From Microvelia longipes (lineage: Eukaryota; Arthropoda; Insecta; Hemiptera; Veliidae): DNA of 64,000 nucleotides. The stretch is from the NCBI GenBank assembly GCA_018340805.1, contig JACMZG010001913.1, positions 18,187,458 through 18,251,457 of the forward strand, written 5' to 3'. The notes beneath the pieces were generated by a model. It saw only the letters and a program-made list of their open reading frames with translations. It had not been told where the DNA came from and made no database searches. How positions within the stretch are numbered: the first letter of the stretch is position 1; each line of letters starts with the position of its first letter. Shown one piece after another: positions 1-11,301 of the stretch. The translations under genes were made by a program, and so were the position numbers.

Positions 1-844
1 TAACAAGACAGAGACACAACCACTAGCACCAAGATGGTCCACTTATGCTTCAGCACCGTAATCTACAACCAGCTTTGTGCCCTTTTTTATCATGTTTTAT
101 CAGTAACTTAAAAGAGAAAAAAAGTGTTGACATAATTAATCTAAAAGAAAAGGCAACAGGGTGAGACAGAAGAAGAAGCAGACGACAGAATTTCCACAGA
201 ACATGTTAACACATTAACTTTCCCCGAGATAATCAACGCCCTCTGTATATAAACTTTCACCACAACATAACTGTCTTCTCTTAAAACTTTTATCTTAATA
301 TTAAATTAACGTGTCATACCACAGCATGTCATTTTAAATAGACTGTAGCTCCAAGTCTATTTATGTATATTCATTATGATTGATTATAACACACAGAAAA
401 ATGCTATCTGAATTTTGATTTTTGGCGAATTTTAATCATCAAGAACTAATACTTATGAAGTTTCTCGGATGATTTTTTCACAGTAGAGAAAAATATACTA
501 ATTTCTTAAGCTTTTCTCTGATGCTGAAAAGATGGCATCAGAATCTGAAAATTCTCGAGCTCTTTCTTTATCTGCCTTTTAAAGCGTTAAACGCAAGAGG
601 GTTCACGGTGTGTTTAATTTTAAAATTGATGGAAGGGGAGGAGTTCAAGAACGATATGGGATTCGCTAAGAATCATTGTGGTGATTAAGTAACCTAGGTT
701 AGATCATCAAGCCTTGATTATAATCATGGATAATAATCCATGATTATATTTATCAAGCCACTGGCTGAGTAAAGTGCTCTAACATTCATAGAGAGTCAGT
801 TAAAAGTGTTTTACAATAGTTGCAAGATGAATGAATATGTGGTT
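1..844. other. AT-rich DNA, no gene seen
   Basis: I see no open frame of substance, no RNA gene and no clear repeat in this stretch. The only structure is a short palindromic run near 715-750 built from the word AATCATGGATTAT. It is left unassigned. Confidence 0.5.
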
Positions 845-1014
845 ACAATATAATTGTGCCAGAGACACCTAGGAAATGTAACAAGCAAGAATCATTGCTA
901 CATCTGTGAACTGTTCCATCTTTCGACATTCGACATCATTGATGGCTCCACATAATATCATGTCCCACTCTGTTTCGTTACGTCTAACTCATCAGGGCGC
1001 CAACAGAGCCTGAA
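845..1014 (+). repeat. 169-bp dispersed repeat, copy 1 (full length)
   Basis: This starts near CAATATAATTGTGCC and ends near ACAGAGCCTGAAT, with the same limits as the copy at 48.77 kb. The left flank reads gaatatgtggtta and the right flank gaatattttgtta (11 of 13 match), which looks like a target-site duplication. Inside, AAATGTA and TACAT words can pair. There is no tRNA-like A/B box, no 5S-like box and no terminal inverted repeat, so the class is unknown. Related copies lie at 54.2 kb (5' truncated) and 55.1 kb (5' end only). Confidence 0.75.
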
Positions 1015-1659
1015 TATTTTGTTAATTATTCATGCTTTGCAAAATACGGTGGTATCAAATGGAATATGTGGTTCTCATTTCTCACTCGCTACCATTGCCA
1101 TTGTATTATTACTAGTAGCACCACAAATGACTCTTTATTTTTCAAAAAATTCAATTCCAAGCATAACATACCCTTCCTTTCTTTTAGTATTTATATTTTA
1201 AATTAGTTTTGATTATTTTTTAGTTTTTACTACAATAATATTCATTCTTGATTAATATTTATTATATAGCGCTATAAAATTAGATTTAAAACGCATAAAA
1301 TTACCTGCTTTTATGTTACAGTTTTACGTTTATTCTGAATCTCATCTATCATAAACCTATAAATAAATAGCTTATGGATTTCAATTTAAAATTACTTTAT
1401 AGACCTTATAAATCAAATGAAATAATGATTTGTGTAAGTGTTAAGATTAAGTTCAGTTTTAATCGCCCCTTCTATTTCAAAACTTTTTACAGGCATTGAG
1501 TTTTATGAATAGTTTTATGCTTATAATATCATTTTAAATATATTTAGTTATTTAAAATTTATTAGTTATTTAAAATTTAATTTGTCTTGTTCTAACGTTC
1601 TTTTATTATTATTCGATTTAATTCAAAAAATTGCATCATTAGTTAAACATTTTATTTTG
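1015..1659. other. AT-rich DNA, no gene seen
   Basis: Short open frames of 60-70 codons occur but show no family motif, and their composition matches the surrounding noncoding DNA. I see no repeat structure apart from a short direct repeat TTAGTTATTTAAAATTTA near 1545-1580. Confidence 0.5.
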
Positions 1660-2395
1660 CACGTTATCTCGGATAAATATTTTTTACTCAAACTTAGTAC
1701 AAAATCAAACTTGAGAAGGACACAAACCCTATTGGTTAAACAAATTCGTTGTAACGTCAATAACCTGGTGACGCTAAGACGAATGAAACCGGTCTGAAAT
1801 CGATACGACTACTCGAAGTGACCAAAAATACGAAAACACTATAATAAATTACCGAAAACCATAATTGAGGTTCTTGAAAATATTTAAGCTTTTAAGGAGG
1901 AATAGGTCCTAATTAATGCAAGAAAAGCTAATTTTGCCGAGCTTTCGATATAATTTTATCTTTTTCAAGGCTTAACATATTAAATAATAACAAAAAACTG
2001 CTTAAGTTATATAGCATAAACCAGAACCATAAGCAAGAAATGGATTTCTAAGCACGGAAGCACGCATTCCAAAGTAAATTTTCCGACATTTATTTAGAAT
2101 TTTTTATGTATTTTTCAAAGGAAGTGAGCTAAAACCTGCAAAGATAAATACTGACAGAGCTCTAACCCAGTGCAAAGTATGGTTTGGACTGCCAATTTAT
2201 GAAACAGAATTTTGGATAACCAACAGGATAATTAAGCGCATTTCTTTGAAAAAAACAGAAACAATTAGTTACGAGTAGTGCTTGATAATTAATTGATAAG
2301 CAAGAAATAGATTGATAAGCACGGAAACCCGCATTACAAAGGAAATTCTCCCAGCATGCGGACCACCGCCCCAGATTTATTTAAGGAGGAGATGG
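1660..2395 (+). repeat. Degraded copy of the 40-44 kb palindrome family
   Basis: The segment 1660-1860 matches the part of the 42.3-42.6 kb sequence that includes CACAAACCCTATTG, GAATGAAACCGGTC and CGATACGAC-ACTC. The segment 2040-2395 matches the palindromic P unit: AAGCACGGAA, GCGCATTTC, GTTACGAGTAGTGCTTG and CGGACCACCGC occur in the expected order. Many substitutions and indels make it clearly older than the 40-44 kb copies. No coding capacity is visible. Confidence 0.7.
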
Positions 2396-3747
2396 ATTTA
2401 TGCATAGAGTTATTATTACTAGAGGGGCCCTATAGGTTAAATTTTAAAACATCGAAAAAGTAACCTTACCACCTTGGATTATAAGTATAATCAAATAAAA
2501 AGTACAAAATTGCAACAATTAATATAGTAAAACGTTAAAAATACAAAATCAAAACACTAACAATGTGCTGGAAACCGAAATAAATTTATTAATATTAACC
2601 TTAACTCACGCTTAATGGAGGTTTCAATGAGGTTACACAGAGCCCCTGAGAGCCCCAAAATGTTTCAGGCTTCTCAATGTATTGAGATAGGCTATGCTCC
2701 CTCAAGTATATATCTCTATGGTTTTATGGGCAAGTAAGTATTTGCGTTCCTTGTATGATCATAGTAAAGTGTGTCCTATTTTCTGGGACTCCAAAGAGCA
2801 AAAGAAGGGAGGGGGGCTGAAGAAGATCTTTAAAAGTTAGCTATAATGCATTTTTCGTAAATTTTCACTCATAAAAATCTAAGTAAAACAAATATAACTA
2901 TTCAAATAGTATTATTGATGAGATGAAAGCATAAATAATATTGAAAGCATAAATAATATTGAAAGCATAATAAAACAATATTGCGCAATGAAGTTTATAT
3001 TTTAATTAATATCTGTCTAGAAATATAATAAATTATATATTGACACATATTACTATATTATAAAGATAATAAAAATATGTGAGTTTTAAGCACATTAAAT
3101 TTCTTTAACAAAAGGCAATAAGATATTTTATTATATGCTCTTACGTCAAGTACTTCTATGGTAATTTATTTAATTTTAATACTCAATCCCTGCTGCGTTA
3201 AATATTATATTGCATGGAGTTACTGAACGTCAAATATAAAATTTTATATAAATATAAAATATTTATTGTTTGCTTTTAAATATTTATTATACATATATAT
3301 TTGCAACCACTATGCACATTGGTAAGTAAAATAAAATATTAAAAAAACGAATTAACTTTGAGCTTTATTTTATTTTTTATATAATATCTTCATGTTTAAA
3401 ATTCTGAAATTTTATTCTAACGATAGATACGATAGTTTCCCCACGTGTTCGGCTTTTCTTTTAAATCACCTTTACCTCACTGGTTGGTGGTATTACATCA
3501 TGTGGTGGATTTTATGTCTGTCTTTAAATCGAATGGTAGTTCTTTCAATACACTTGTAGCTTTAAATTGCATATACATCGATCTAATGTTTTTTTCCTAT
3601 CGTTAAATATAATTTTAATTTGCTATATTATTTTTATGTAGACAAAACTATTTATAACATAACTAGTTTTGTTTACATAGTTATATAGACATAACTATAA
3701 CCTGATGATTAAGGAACTATATATTCTCTGTTTGTTCTACATTAATT
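2396..3747. other. AT-rich DNA with a small tandem repeat
   Basis: No gene is seen. A unit of about 18 bp containing GAAAGCATAAATAATATT is repeated nearly three times at 2924-2986. The stretch 3600-3765 (ATGTAGACA-AACT ... GTTCTACATTAATTATTATTAATAT) resembles 7400-7560, so it may be a low-copy dispersed repeat. Confidence 0.45.
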
Positions 3748-4250
3748 ATTATTAATATATTATTAATGATAGGGGTTGGAGTCGAGGATAAACCCCATTT
3801 GCACTGCGACTGGAAGTCTATTGTACAATTTCCTCAATTGGTCCAGGTTAGAATAATCCTTTTCCCCGGACTAGGTCTAGGATCTTTTTGACCAGTGATT
3901 CATTGGTAGAGTCGAACTAAGTGAGAGTGCTGCTACCAAAGTTGGAGAACTTTTGAAAGGCTTCACATCTCAGAAGTATGTGAGAGGCAGTTTCGGTTTC
4001 CGATTCACAAAGCCTACACACTGGGTTATCTTTAAAGATACCAATGGTATGGAGTTGTTTTCGGAGGTGACAGTGACCAGTCAGTAGTCCAGTTACTGTT
4101 CTAAGGTCCCTTCTGCTTAGACTGAGGAGGTCCTCAGTTACTTTGGGACTGGGTCCTTCAATTGGTCCAGGACAAAATAATCCGGAATAACTTTTCTCCG
4201 GACTAGGTCTTTTCGACCAGTCCGGTAGAGTCAACCTTATAGTCCAAGAG
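3748..4250 (-). pseudogene. 5'-truncated non-LTR retrotransposon, 3' end of the RT polyprotein
   Basis: Read on the minus strand, this encodes the C-terminal end of a jockey/R1-group reverse transcriptase polyprotein. The frame runs on to 4405, but only about 4250 downward looks element-derived. Key segments are EGPSPKVTEDLLSLSRRDLR, TGLLTGHCHLRKQLHTIGIF and CRLCESETETASHILLRCEA, the Cys-x2-Cys...His...Cys zinc-knuckle-like end typical of this group. The 3' end runs into a TAAT-rich tail at 3748-3770, consistent with target-primed insertion. The reading frame ends early at 3917 relative to the other copy. A segment near 3835-3915 resembles 4156-4240 at the DNA level, so part of the tail is duplicated. 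The copy is dead: the catalytic RT domain is missing. Confidence 0.85.
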
Positions 4251-4716
4251 CCGGACCTAAAAAAATGTGACTCATTTTGCATAACTTCAAACCAAATTTG
4301 TCTGAAAATATACCTTTGATTATGAAGGAAAAGCATAATCTTTTTATCCAGAGTGGAGTCTTTTATATGAATGCGCTCGCTCAAAATATTAGAAAATCGC
4401 AACAAATTTTAGTTTCCTTTAAATAAGTGGTTCCCTGAGGGTCGTGTGCAAAACATGAAGAGAAAATTTTTTAAAGGTGATAAAATTTGCTGTAAAACGA
4501 GTGTTTAATCATCAAAATAGGATAACAGCAATCAGAGTTATAGCTCTTTCAAAAACAATAAAAAATGGTTAATTTATGCAGTCAGCGATTTTTTTTTGAA
4601 AAATATTGGCTTTTTGTGCATTTTTGGCCATTTCATACATCTTCTCTTTTTACCAACTACGAACTCACTTAAGTCCAACCAACCGGTGGACTCTCAGGTG
4701 AATTAAAAGACAAGCT
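4251..4716. other. AT-rich DNA, no gene seen
   Basis: An open frame continues from the retrotransposon tail at 4250 to 4405, but its residues have no element-like motif. Nothing else is recognisable up to the SINE target duplication at 4717. Confidence 0.45.
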
Positions 4717-4730
4717 GACAGTATGGATTA

Positions 4731-4968
4731 AAAATGAAATGAAATGAAATGCCCGTTTTAGGGCCTTTCGGCCCATCAGGGTATTCACCCTGCGGGAACC
4801 ACCTCAGGTGGGTTGCATCTACTACACTCTAAGAATTCATTAAAGTTGGCGAAATCATTTTAATACAAATACTATTCATAAAATCTTAGAGCATAGCCCG
4901 GGCTGCGAACCCCGGACCTCCGGTGCCGAAATCGAACGCCTTTACGATCACGGCCACGGAGGCAGATA
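4731..4968 (-). mobile_element. tRNA-derived SINE with target-site duplication
   Basis: On the minus strand this begins at GCCTCCGTGGCCGTGATCG. An A-box-like region lies at 4945-4957 and a B box, GGTTCGCAGCC, at 4901-4911, giving a split Pol III promoter of tRNA type. The body includes a GGGCCGAAAGGCCC mini-hairpin and ends in a (CATTT)n-type 3' tail. It is flanked by 14-bp direct repeats, gacagtatggatta (4717-4730) and gacagtatagatta (4969-4982), with one mismatch. This is a retroposed copy of about 238 bp that relied on a partner LINE. It is not a functional tRNA, since no cloverleaf beyond the two boxes is preserved. Confidence 0.88.
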
Positions 4969-4982
4969 GACAGTATAGATTA

Positions 4983-6300
4983 TCTTACTGAAAATCCGGT
5001 AAATGCAGGGCACTAATTACTGGAATTGTGTCACAACTAACCGATTACCGGGCCCCTTGTAGTTACTAAAAAGAATCATTATCAAAATAAAATATACATT
5101 TTGCCACCCTGGTCTACAAAAATAATCGGAGATAAAAATAGCACGTACTCCTGTATAAGACTTGATTCAATGATATCAGATCAACTCAATTTTTATTAAA
5201 TAACACCAATACATACTAAAAACTGAAAAATATGTAACAGATTACATGTTACATATTAAACTTAGCGTTTTTTTAAATCGCTAAAAACACCTGTGAAAAT
5301 AAAAATCGAAAAAGAAATTTTAATTTCTTATATAATCTAATAAAATTTAGATTGTTAAAATCCAAACAATAGTTGTTATACTTTACTGGTTATAAATATT
5401 ATCTATCCAGCCATAATGTTTTACAGTTATTTGTTGACTCTTTTTTATAGTTAAAAATACTTTATGATTTGGTGCCGAGATGATACACAGTTATAGCTTC
5501 ACGTTTCTATAATAAAATACGAAAAATCAATTCTCTAACTCAAGTCCAAAGTTTCCTTAACTTGTCTATGTTTTAGAAATTATCTGATAACTAAATAGAT
5601 TGCTTAGTTTTCGAGTAATATTCCTTTACTGAAGAATATTAGAGACATTGTGCATCATAATGTTTTTTAGAAAGAAATTTCAATATCATAACATTTGCAT
5701 TTGCAAATTTAAGGTAACCAGTAAGATTTCAGTCCAGGTTTGAAGAAAAAAATAAAAAGAGGTCATATATTAGGCGGAATATTTCAGATGCACCATCAAT
5801 TAATTGTTAAAAATAAGGGGTTAAAAAAGAAGTCCTAAACTTTCAAATATGGTCTAAACTCCCAGTGAATACATTTATGCTTAATTTATTTAGGAAACAA
5901 TTACCCAAAGATCGAAATTTTGTTACCACTTTAGCAGCAGTAGTACTCTGAAATTTTAAATCAAAACATATCGTAATATTGCCTATTTTAGAAGCTGCAT
6001 TGAATCCTACGAATTTTTATCTCAACATTACCACCATATTCGGGCAATTTTCCATCAAAGTATTCTTAGAAATATACTTTATAATTTTTTTTTTACAAAT
6101 GTGGATTTAACAACTGCAAGGCAAAAAATTATCGGAATATAGAGGGAAAAGGTTCAGAAATCGGTATCAATTTAAAAAAAATATTCCAAAGCAATTTACA
6201 AAATTAGGTAATATGTTCACAGTTACCAAAATTAGTAACGAAATCACCATATTAGGGTAATAATTAAACTTGCAAGCGTAATTTAATAGGAGGTAGAGTG
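4983..6300. other. AT-rich DNA, no gene seen
   Basis: No open frame with protein-like composition, no RNA gene and no recognised repeat was found. Homopolymer A and T runs are common. Confidence 0.5.
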
Positions 6301-6302
6301 CT

Positions 6303-6540
6303 TTTTCGATAGTTTAAGACCATGTTTTACCTTTTTTCGAGTTTTCGATAGTTTAAGACCATGCTTTACCTTATTTTCGAAAGTTTAAGACCATGTTTTA
6401 CCTTATTTTCGAAAGTTTAAGACCATGTTTTACCTTATTTTCGAAAGTTTAAGACCATGCTTTACCTTATTTTCGAAAGTTTAAGACCATGTTTTACCTT
6501 ATTTCGAAAGGTTTAAGACCATGTTTTACCTTATTATGAA
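6303..6540 (+). repeat. Minisatellite, 32-bp unit, about 7 copies
   Basis: The unit contains AGTTTAAGACCATGTTTTAC followed by CTTATTTTCGAA. Copies differ by single substitutions (ATGCTTTACC against ATGTTTTACC) and small indels, with the most variable copies at the ends of the array. No coding frame runs through it. Confidence 0.9.
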
Positions 6541-7817
6541 GGATTTAATGTTGGGGCATTAGAAATGTTTCATCCGATGTATATATCAAACAACTTTTCC
6601 CAAACGAAAAAAATTAAGGCTGTTATAATAAGTTGTATCATATTGAAGACACAATAACTTCACGTGCTTATTTAATGTAAAGGTCACAAAACTTACGTCT
6701 AAGGATCTAAAATCTAAGAAACCCCAGAATCTTTGGCTTTTTCCACAAACAAAATGGTTTTTTACATAAACTAAAAATTTGGATATCTTTAACCGCCATT
6801 CCTATTGACTGGTACTCAAGCAAACATCCGATTACATTATGGTAAATGACATGAAAATTGTTGAGTTATTTTCTTTAAGATATTAGCCAAAAGGTTTGCT
6901 TACCTGATTCGTAATCGTGATATTCAAGTAAATTCAATACTAAGATTAATGTCGCTGTAAAAAAAGTCTAAGCTAGGGCGCGTAGAGGAATGTCTGTTTG
7001 GTAGATGGAAGACTGTTTAAAGGCAAAAAGCTCTTATCTTTTATTTTCCACATGACCTAAGTTGATAGCATGATGTATCCTCCGTTTTTACGACAACTCC
7101 CGACTTAACTTATATGAGACTTTAAAGATAATTTTCTTACCGATAAAAATGGGAAGGAAATGTTTTCACAGATTTTCCCTAAAGGAGTTTAAGCATTATG
7201 CAACTAGTGACGAAACAGCTCTTTTCACGCAACAGCTACAGACAACAAGTATGAAAAAAAACAATTCCCTGGCTGTTTACCACAATGCACATAATTATGT
7301 TAAAGCAATACTTTATACTTTAGACTTAAATTTAGCTTCGGTATTAATAAACTCGTAACTTCAAATTACAAGTATTTAAGGTGTAATTATTTTACCTTTC
7401 GTTGAAAGTGATTTTAATTTGGGTTATCTTAATTATATCGATGTAGACATGACTACACCCCGATGTGTGTTCTCTATAGAGAACACTATTGATGGATGCT
7501 AATATATTTTTCGTTGTGTTCTACATTCATTATTATATAATTGAATCTGAAAATCATATTCCCTAAAGGGTCATTAAAATACAAATTAAGCTGATTCCAA
7601 CGCAAATTTTCTTCGGAAATTCACTAAAAAGTTAACCTTAAATGAATGGGTAATAGAGTTGATCGCATTACATACCCAACAATTCCGTTCACCGGTAGCA
7701 ATATGTTCAATGCAAAATATTTATGCTAGAGGGCGATAAACCCAACCTACGTCAACTTTGAATTCTTAATGAATCCATGACATCATTATTGGGTTGGAAA
7801 CATATCCAAATACTCAC
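6541..7817. other. AT-rich DNA, no gene seen
   Basis: A 69-codon frame at 7149-7358 has no family motif and is treated as chance. The stretch 7400-7560 resembles 3600-3765. A perfect palindrome, GTTCTCTATAGAGAAC, lies near 7470-7485. Confidence 0.45.
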
Positions 7818-8290
7818 TTTTGATGATAACACAAGGAACAGTTTACTTATCATCAAAGGACGTAAGCGTGACAATAACACAAGATTCGTTTTGCTTAACG
7901 TCAGAGGAAGTATGCATGATGTTAACAAAAGAGACGTTTTGCTTATCATCGGGGAAGTATGTGTGATAACACATGGGACGTTTTGCTTATCATTAGAGGA
8001 AGTATGTGTGATAACACATGGGACGTTTTGCTTATCATTAGAGAAAGTATGTGTGATAACACACGGACGTTTTGCTTATGATTAGAGAAGTAGTGTGATA
8101 ACACACGGACGTTTTGCTTATGATTAGAGGAAGTATGTTTGATTACACATGGGACGTTTTGCTTATCATTAGAGGAAGTATGTGTGATAAACACGGGACG
8201 TTTTGCTTATGATTAGAGGAAGTATGTTTTGCTTATCATCAGATGCAAATGATGATAAGACATGTGTGATAACACATGGGACGTTTTGCA
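7818..8290 (+). repeat. 45-bp tandem array carrying GATA motifs, about 10-11 copies
   Basis: The unit includes the near-palindrome GTGTGATAACACA, then GGGACGTTTTGCTTATCATT and AGAGGAAGTAT. The central copies are nearly identical and the outer ones decayed. Most units therefore contain TGATAA and, on the opposite strand, another TGATAA. The open frames across the array are repeat translations, not genes. Confidence 0.88.
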
Positions 8291-9172
8291 TTCCATTATG
8301 TGATACATACACTCATAATAACAAACGACAGATAAAAACAAACAATCTGAAGGTCCTTAAAACCCCACGAAACGGATAATTCATGTAAAACCTGTTTCAG
8401 ATTTCAGCAACACACTATTTATCCTCTATACCTAAGATAGTAAGTGTAGAAAAGAAAAAATAAAGATACAAATCAAATCCTTGATACTACACAAAACATT
8501 GAATAAATAAAACCTAAATTTCAAAAAAGCAATCGAATAAATTGACAAGGAAAAGATAAAAATGTTTGAAATATCTCTTAAGAAAACACTTTTTCCATGG
8601 TAATCCTATTTCCCCAAGTTAAAATAAACATACAAAGGATTCAAAACACGATTATTGTCACATCGGAGGAAAAAAGCAAAACGTGTTTTTAGGGTTAAAA
8701 CGGATGACCTTAATACCTCTACTTAAACCCGCAAAGCATTAATACATGTGGTATCCCTTTTAGAGATCTCTCTTCCAGTGAATACCCTATCACCATTGAA
8801 ATCAATTCAAACGGAATGTATTTATTGTCCAGTGTAGCGTTAAGAAATACATTGCTTCTGATTTGTACACGTTTAACCTGTTCACAATGCTATGGGTAAA
8901 TGTAGCATGAGAGCTAAATTGTTGTTAACAATAGACAAGTTAGAACTATTGTTGAAGCTTATAAATAAACAAGTCATTACGATTGTTTTAATGGAACAAT
9001 AATAAAGCAGGAAATAAGACGTATTTAGAATCACGAGGGAATTATAAATCACTTCAAGTGTTATAATCGGCAACAATAAGAATGATTATTATGGATTTTG
9101 GAATTTATTAGCGATGTTTCGGAGCAAGCAATTTTACTATAATATTTATATAACCATCCAGGGCCTCTAGAC
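8291..9172. other. AT-rich DNA, no gene seen
   Basis: Nothing recognisable apart from A-rich runs. A 64-codon minus-strand frame at 8882-9076 is hydrophobic by composition but has no conserved motif. Confidence 0.45.
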
Positions 9173-9318
9173 TGTGCTAATTTTAAATATTAAAATTAAA
9201 ATTAAATAATAATATTAAAGGTAAATTATTTTAAGTCAAGCCATTATAGCAGATAAATTGTGCTAATTTTAAATATTAAAATTAAATTATTTGAAGTCAA
9301 GCCATTATAGCAGATATA
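9173..9318. repeat. Imperfect tandem duplication
   Basis: Two adjacent copies share GTGCTAATTTTAAATATTAA at one end and AAGTCAAGCCATTATAGCAG at the other. The first is about 82 bp and the second about 61 bp, lacking an AT-rich stretch. It immediately precedes a BS element. Confidence 0.8.
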
Positions 9319-9461
9319 TAACATATTTTAACGTTTCCTCATTTATACCGAAGATATATAGAAAAGTATTGTTTCCAAAAATGTCGACATCGGCTATCAC
9401 CACAATTATCCCTTTCATGCGATTTAAGTCCTCAAGAGACGCTTTCACAAAGTTGTCAGAG

Positions 9462-9622
9462 TGTGTCAGTTATTAGTCCTCAAGAGAGATTTTCACAAAG
9501 TTGTCAGTACGAGTCAGTTATTAGTCCTCAAGAGAGGTTTTCACAAAGTTGTCAGTGCGTGTCAGTTATTAGTCCTCAAGAGAGATTTTCACAAAGTTGT
9601 CAGTGCGTGTCAGTTATTATGT
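9462..9622 (+). repeat. Internal minisatellite in BS copy 1
   Basis: There are three to four copies of a unit of about 48 bp with AGTCCTCAAGAGAGATTTTC, ACAAAGTTGTCAGTGCG and TGTCAGTTATT. It corresponds to the CCTC...ACAAAGTTGTCTGTC zone of other BS copies, so the expansion happened within the element. An open frame through it is a repeat artefact. Confidence 0.88.
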
Positions 9623-9797
9623 AGTTCTTATAGTATTTATCTTTGAGAGTTGAAACTTGGTACAAAAGCAATCTTTAGGTCTAGTTGTGCTGTCCGGAAA
9701 ATAATTTTTAATGACGTCATAACCAGCAATAATAACGATTGGGCGAAAATTCCAATCGATATGAAATGTATGGATTTGAAAGACGCATCTTCATTTA

Positions 9798-10223
9798 CAG
9801 GGTGTTTGGTGATATGTGTAAAAAAATTAATGGGGTAATTCTATGCCCCAAAGGCTACATAAAACAAAGTACAAAAAGTACAACATAAACAATTATTACA
9901 AAAAAAAAAAAACAATTAAAAAATTAACAATAATTAGACAAAAACAATAATTATTTGTTCTTTTTTTGACAAAAGACGGATAATGTAAACAAAGTAAAAA
10001 CCCAGGTTTTTTCATTCATTCATAACTAATTTGTATTGTTTATACTTTAGGAGTTAAACATGTTTTTCAAACCAACATACACAATCCTAAAAAATGATGA
10101 AATTTTACCTTGTGGGAGAACGGTTGAGACCCCACAAATGACCCCAGGTCATACCATGTTTTTTATCCCTTGGGGCATAGAATCACCCCAATTATTTGTT
10201 TACATATTTCACCAAACACCCTG
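9798..10223. mobile_element. MITE with 53-bp terminal inverted repeats and TA target duplication
   Basis: The left terminus CAGGGTGTTTGGTGATATG and the right terminus ATATTTCACCAAACACCCTG form inverted repeats of about 53 bp (9798-9850 and 10171-10223) with a handful of mismatches. The inner ends read TTCTATGCCCCA and TGGGGCATAGAA. TA dinucleotides flank both sides (9796-9797 and 10224-10225), as for Tc1/mariner-type insertion. The interior of 320 bp has no transposase frame, so this is a non-autonomous element. It interrupts BS copy 1 and is therefore younger. Confidence 0.9.
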
Positions 10224-10556
10224 TATATATCTTAATTTGTTCTTATCTTAGTAGTTTAATTTAATATTTTATACATACATTATATATATGACATTATATA
10301 TAGACCAATCAAGTATATCTACGGTTTTTCGTTGGATAAAAAGAATTAAGCAGCATCAAGCGAGCTCATAGCATGAATGGGTAACCACTAGGAACGAAAC
10401 AAATTTATGTACTTTATTGATGTGACGAGGAAAAGTTATAAGGTACCCCGAACCCGATTTTCGACATTAGTGGGATAAAGAGGTCATTCAAATGTAATAA
10501 GTGCCCTCAAATGTTAATTCTGTTTATTTTTTTTTTAAATCAAGTAATGGGTTAAG

Positions 10557-11301
10557 GAAAAAATCGGATACGGGATACCTTGGAACGTTTCTCACTAAAT
10601 TTTGGACTTGGGTTTAATTATCAGCGATCACCCACACAGGCACTGACCTCACTTGACGCAGCTTAATTTTTTTAACAAAAACATTCATTTTCCATATTGA
10701 AACAAAACTTAGTGTGCTTATTTAGTTTTTTACAATTTTTAACAAAACATATAGAAGTGATTTGGTAAATATTTGAACTAATGCTGATAATGAAATGAAA
10801 CTTGGCATATTTGTTGTTCTTATATGTAGCCATATGTGTGCTAAATTTTCAATGGATCAAAAAAATTTCTGCGTTTCATAAAATTTCGAAATTTTTGAGT
10901 CATTATTTTTCCTTAATGAAAATATTTTCGGGATATCACAACTAAACCTAAAAATTGATTTTTATACCATGTTTCAACTCTTTAGCATAAATACACAGGT
11001 AGCTACGATGATCATAGCGTTCGGACTAATTATCCAAAACCGGGATCTCATAAGAATTTTCGTTTCGTTTAACCTGTTTAGACCTACTGAGTTGTTTTTG
11101 AAAAGTTGTGTGTCTATATGGGTGCGTTTGTGTTTCTCACACATACATATACGCACAAACACACACACTTAACTTGTTAAAAACCACTTAGGAGGTCTTT
11201 AAAACAATTAAAAAAAGATAATTCATATAAATCCCCAAGATCGGATTTTTAGAACAAACACAATACATTTTCTACATTCGTACGGTATAAATGTGGAAAA
11301 G
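10557..11301 (-). mobile_element. BS composite element, copy 2
   Basis: Read on the minus strand, this is terminal hairpin, B body (AGCTACCTGTGTATTTATGC, AACATGG), linker with CACACTAAGTTTTGTTTCAA, 5S-like segment at 10621-10668 (TTAAGCTGCGTCAAGTGAGG, then CAGTGCCTGTGTGGGTGATC) and the terminal AAGGTATCCCGTATCCGATT. The (CA)n zone at 11140-11170 is the GT-rich variable region. Copies 1 and 2 lie tail to tail, about 90 bp apart. Confidence 0.85.

Larger units (their letters stand above)
9334..10465 (+). mobile_element. BS composite element, copy 1 (interrupted by a MITE)
   Basis: The 5' terminal hairpin (TTTCCTCATTTATACCG... then ATAGAAAAG) starts the copy. A B body follows with a minisatellite zone, then GTTGAAACTTGGTAC, TCTAGTTGTGCTGTCCGG and AATGACGTCATAACCAGCAA. 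The MITE at 9798-10223 interrupts it. It resumes with TATCTACGGTTTTTCGTTGG and the 5S-like GAATTAAGCAGCATC ... GAATGGGTAACC, and ends at AAGGTACCCCGAACCCGATT. No protein is encoded. The class is uncertain: the 5S-like segment suggests Pol III transcription, but it lies internally, not at the 5' end. Confidence 0.8.

Noticed and set aside
7149..7358. A 69-codon open frame starting MGRKCFHRFSLKEF
   Set aside because: No family motif and no neighbouring exon or signal supports it. It falls within the range expected by chance in AT-rich DNA.
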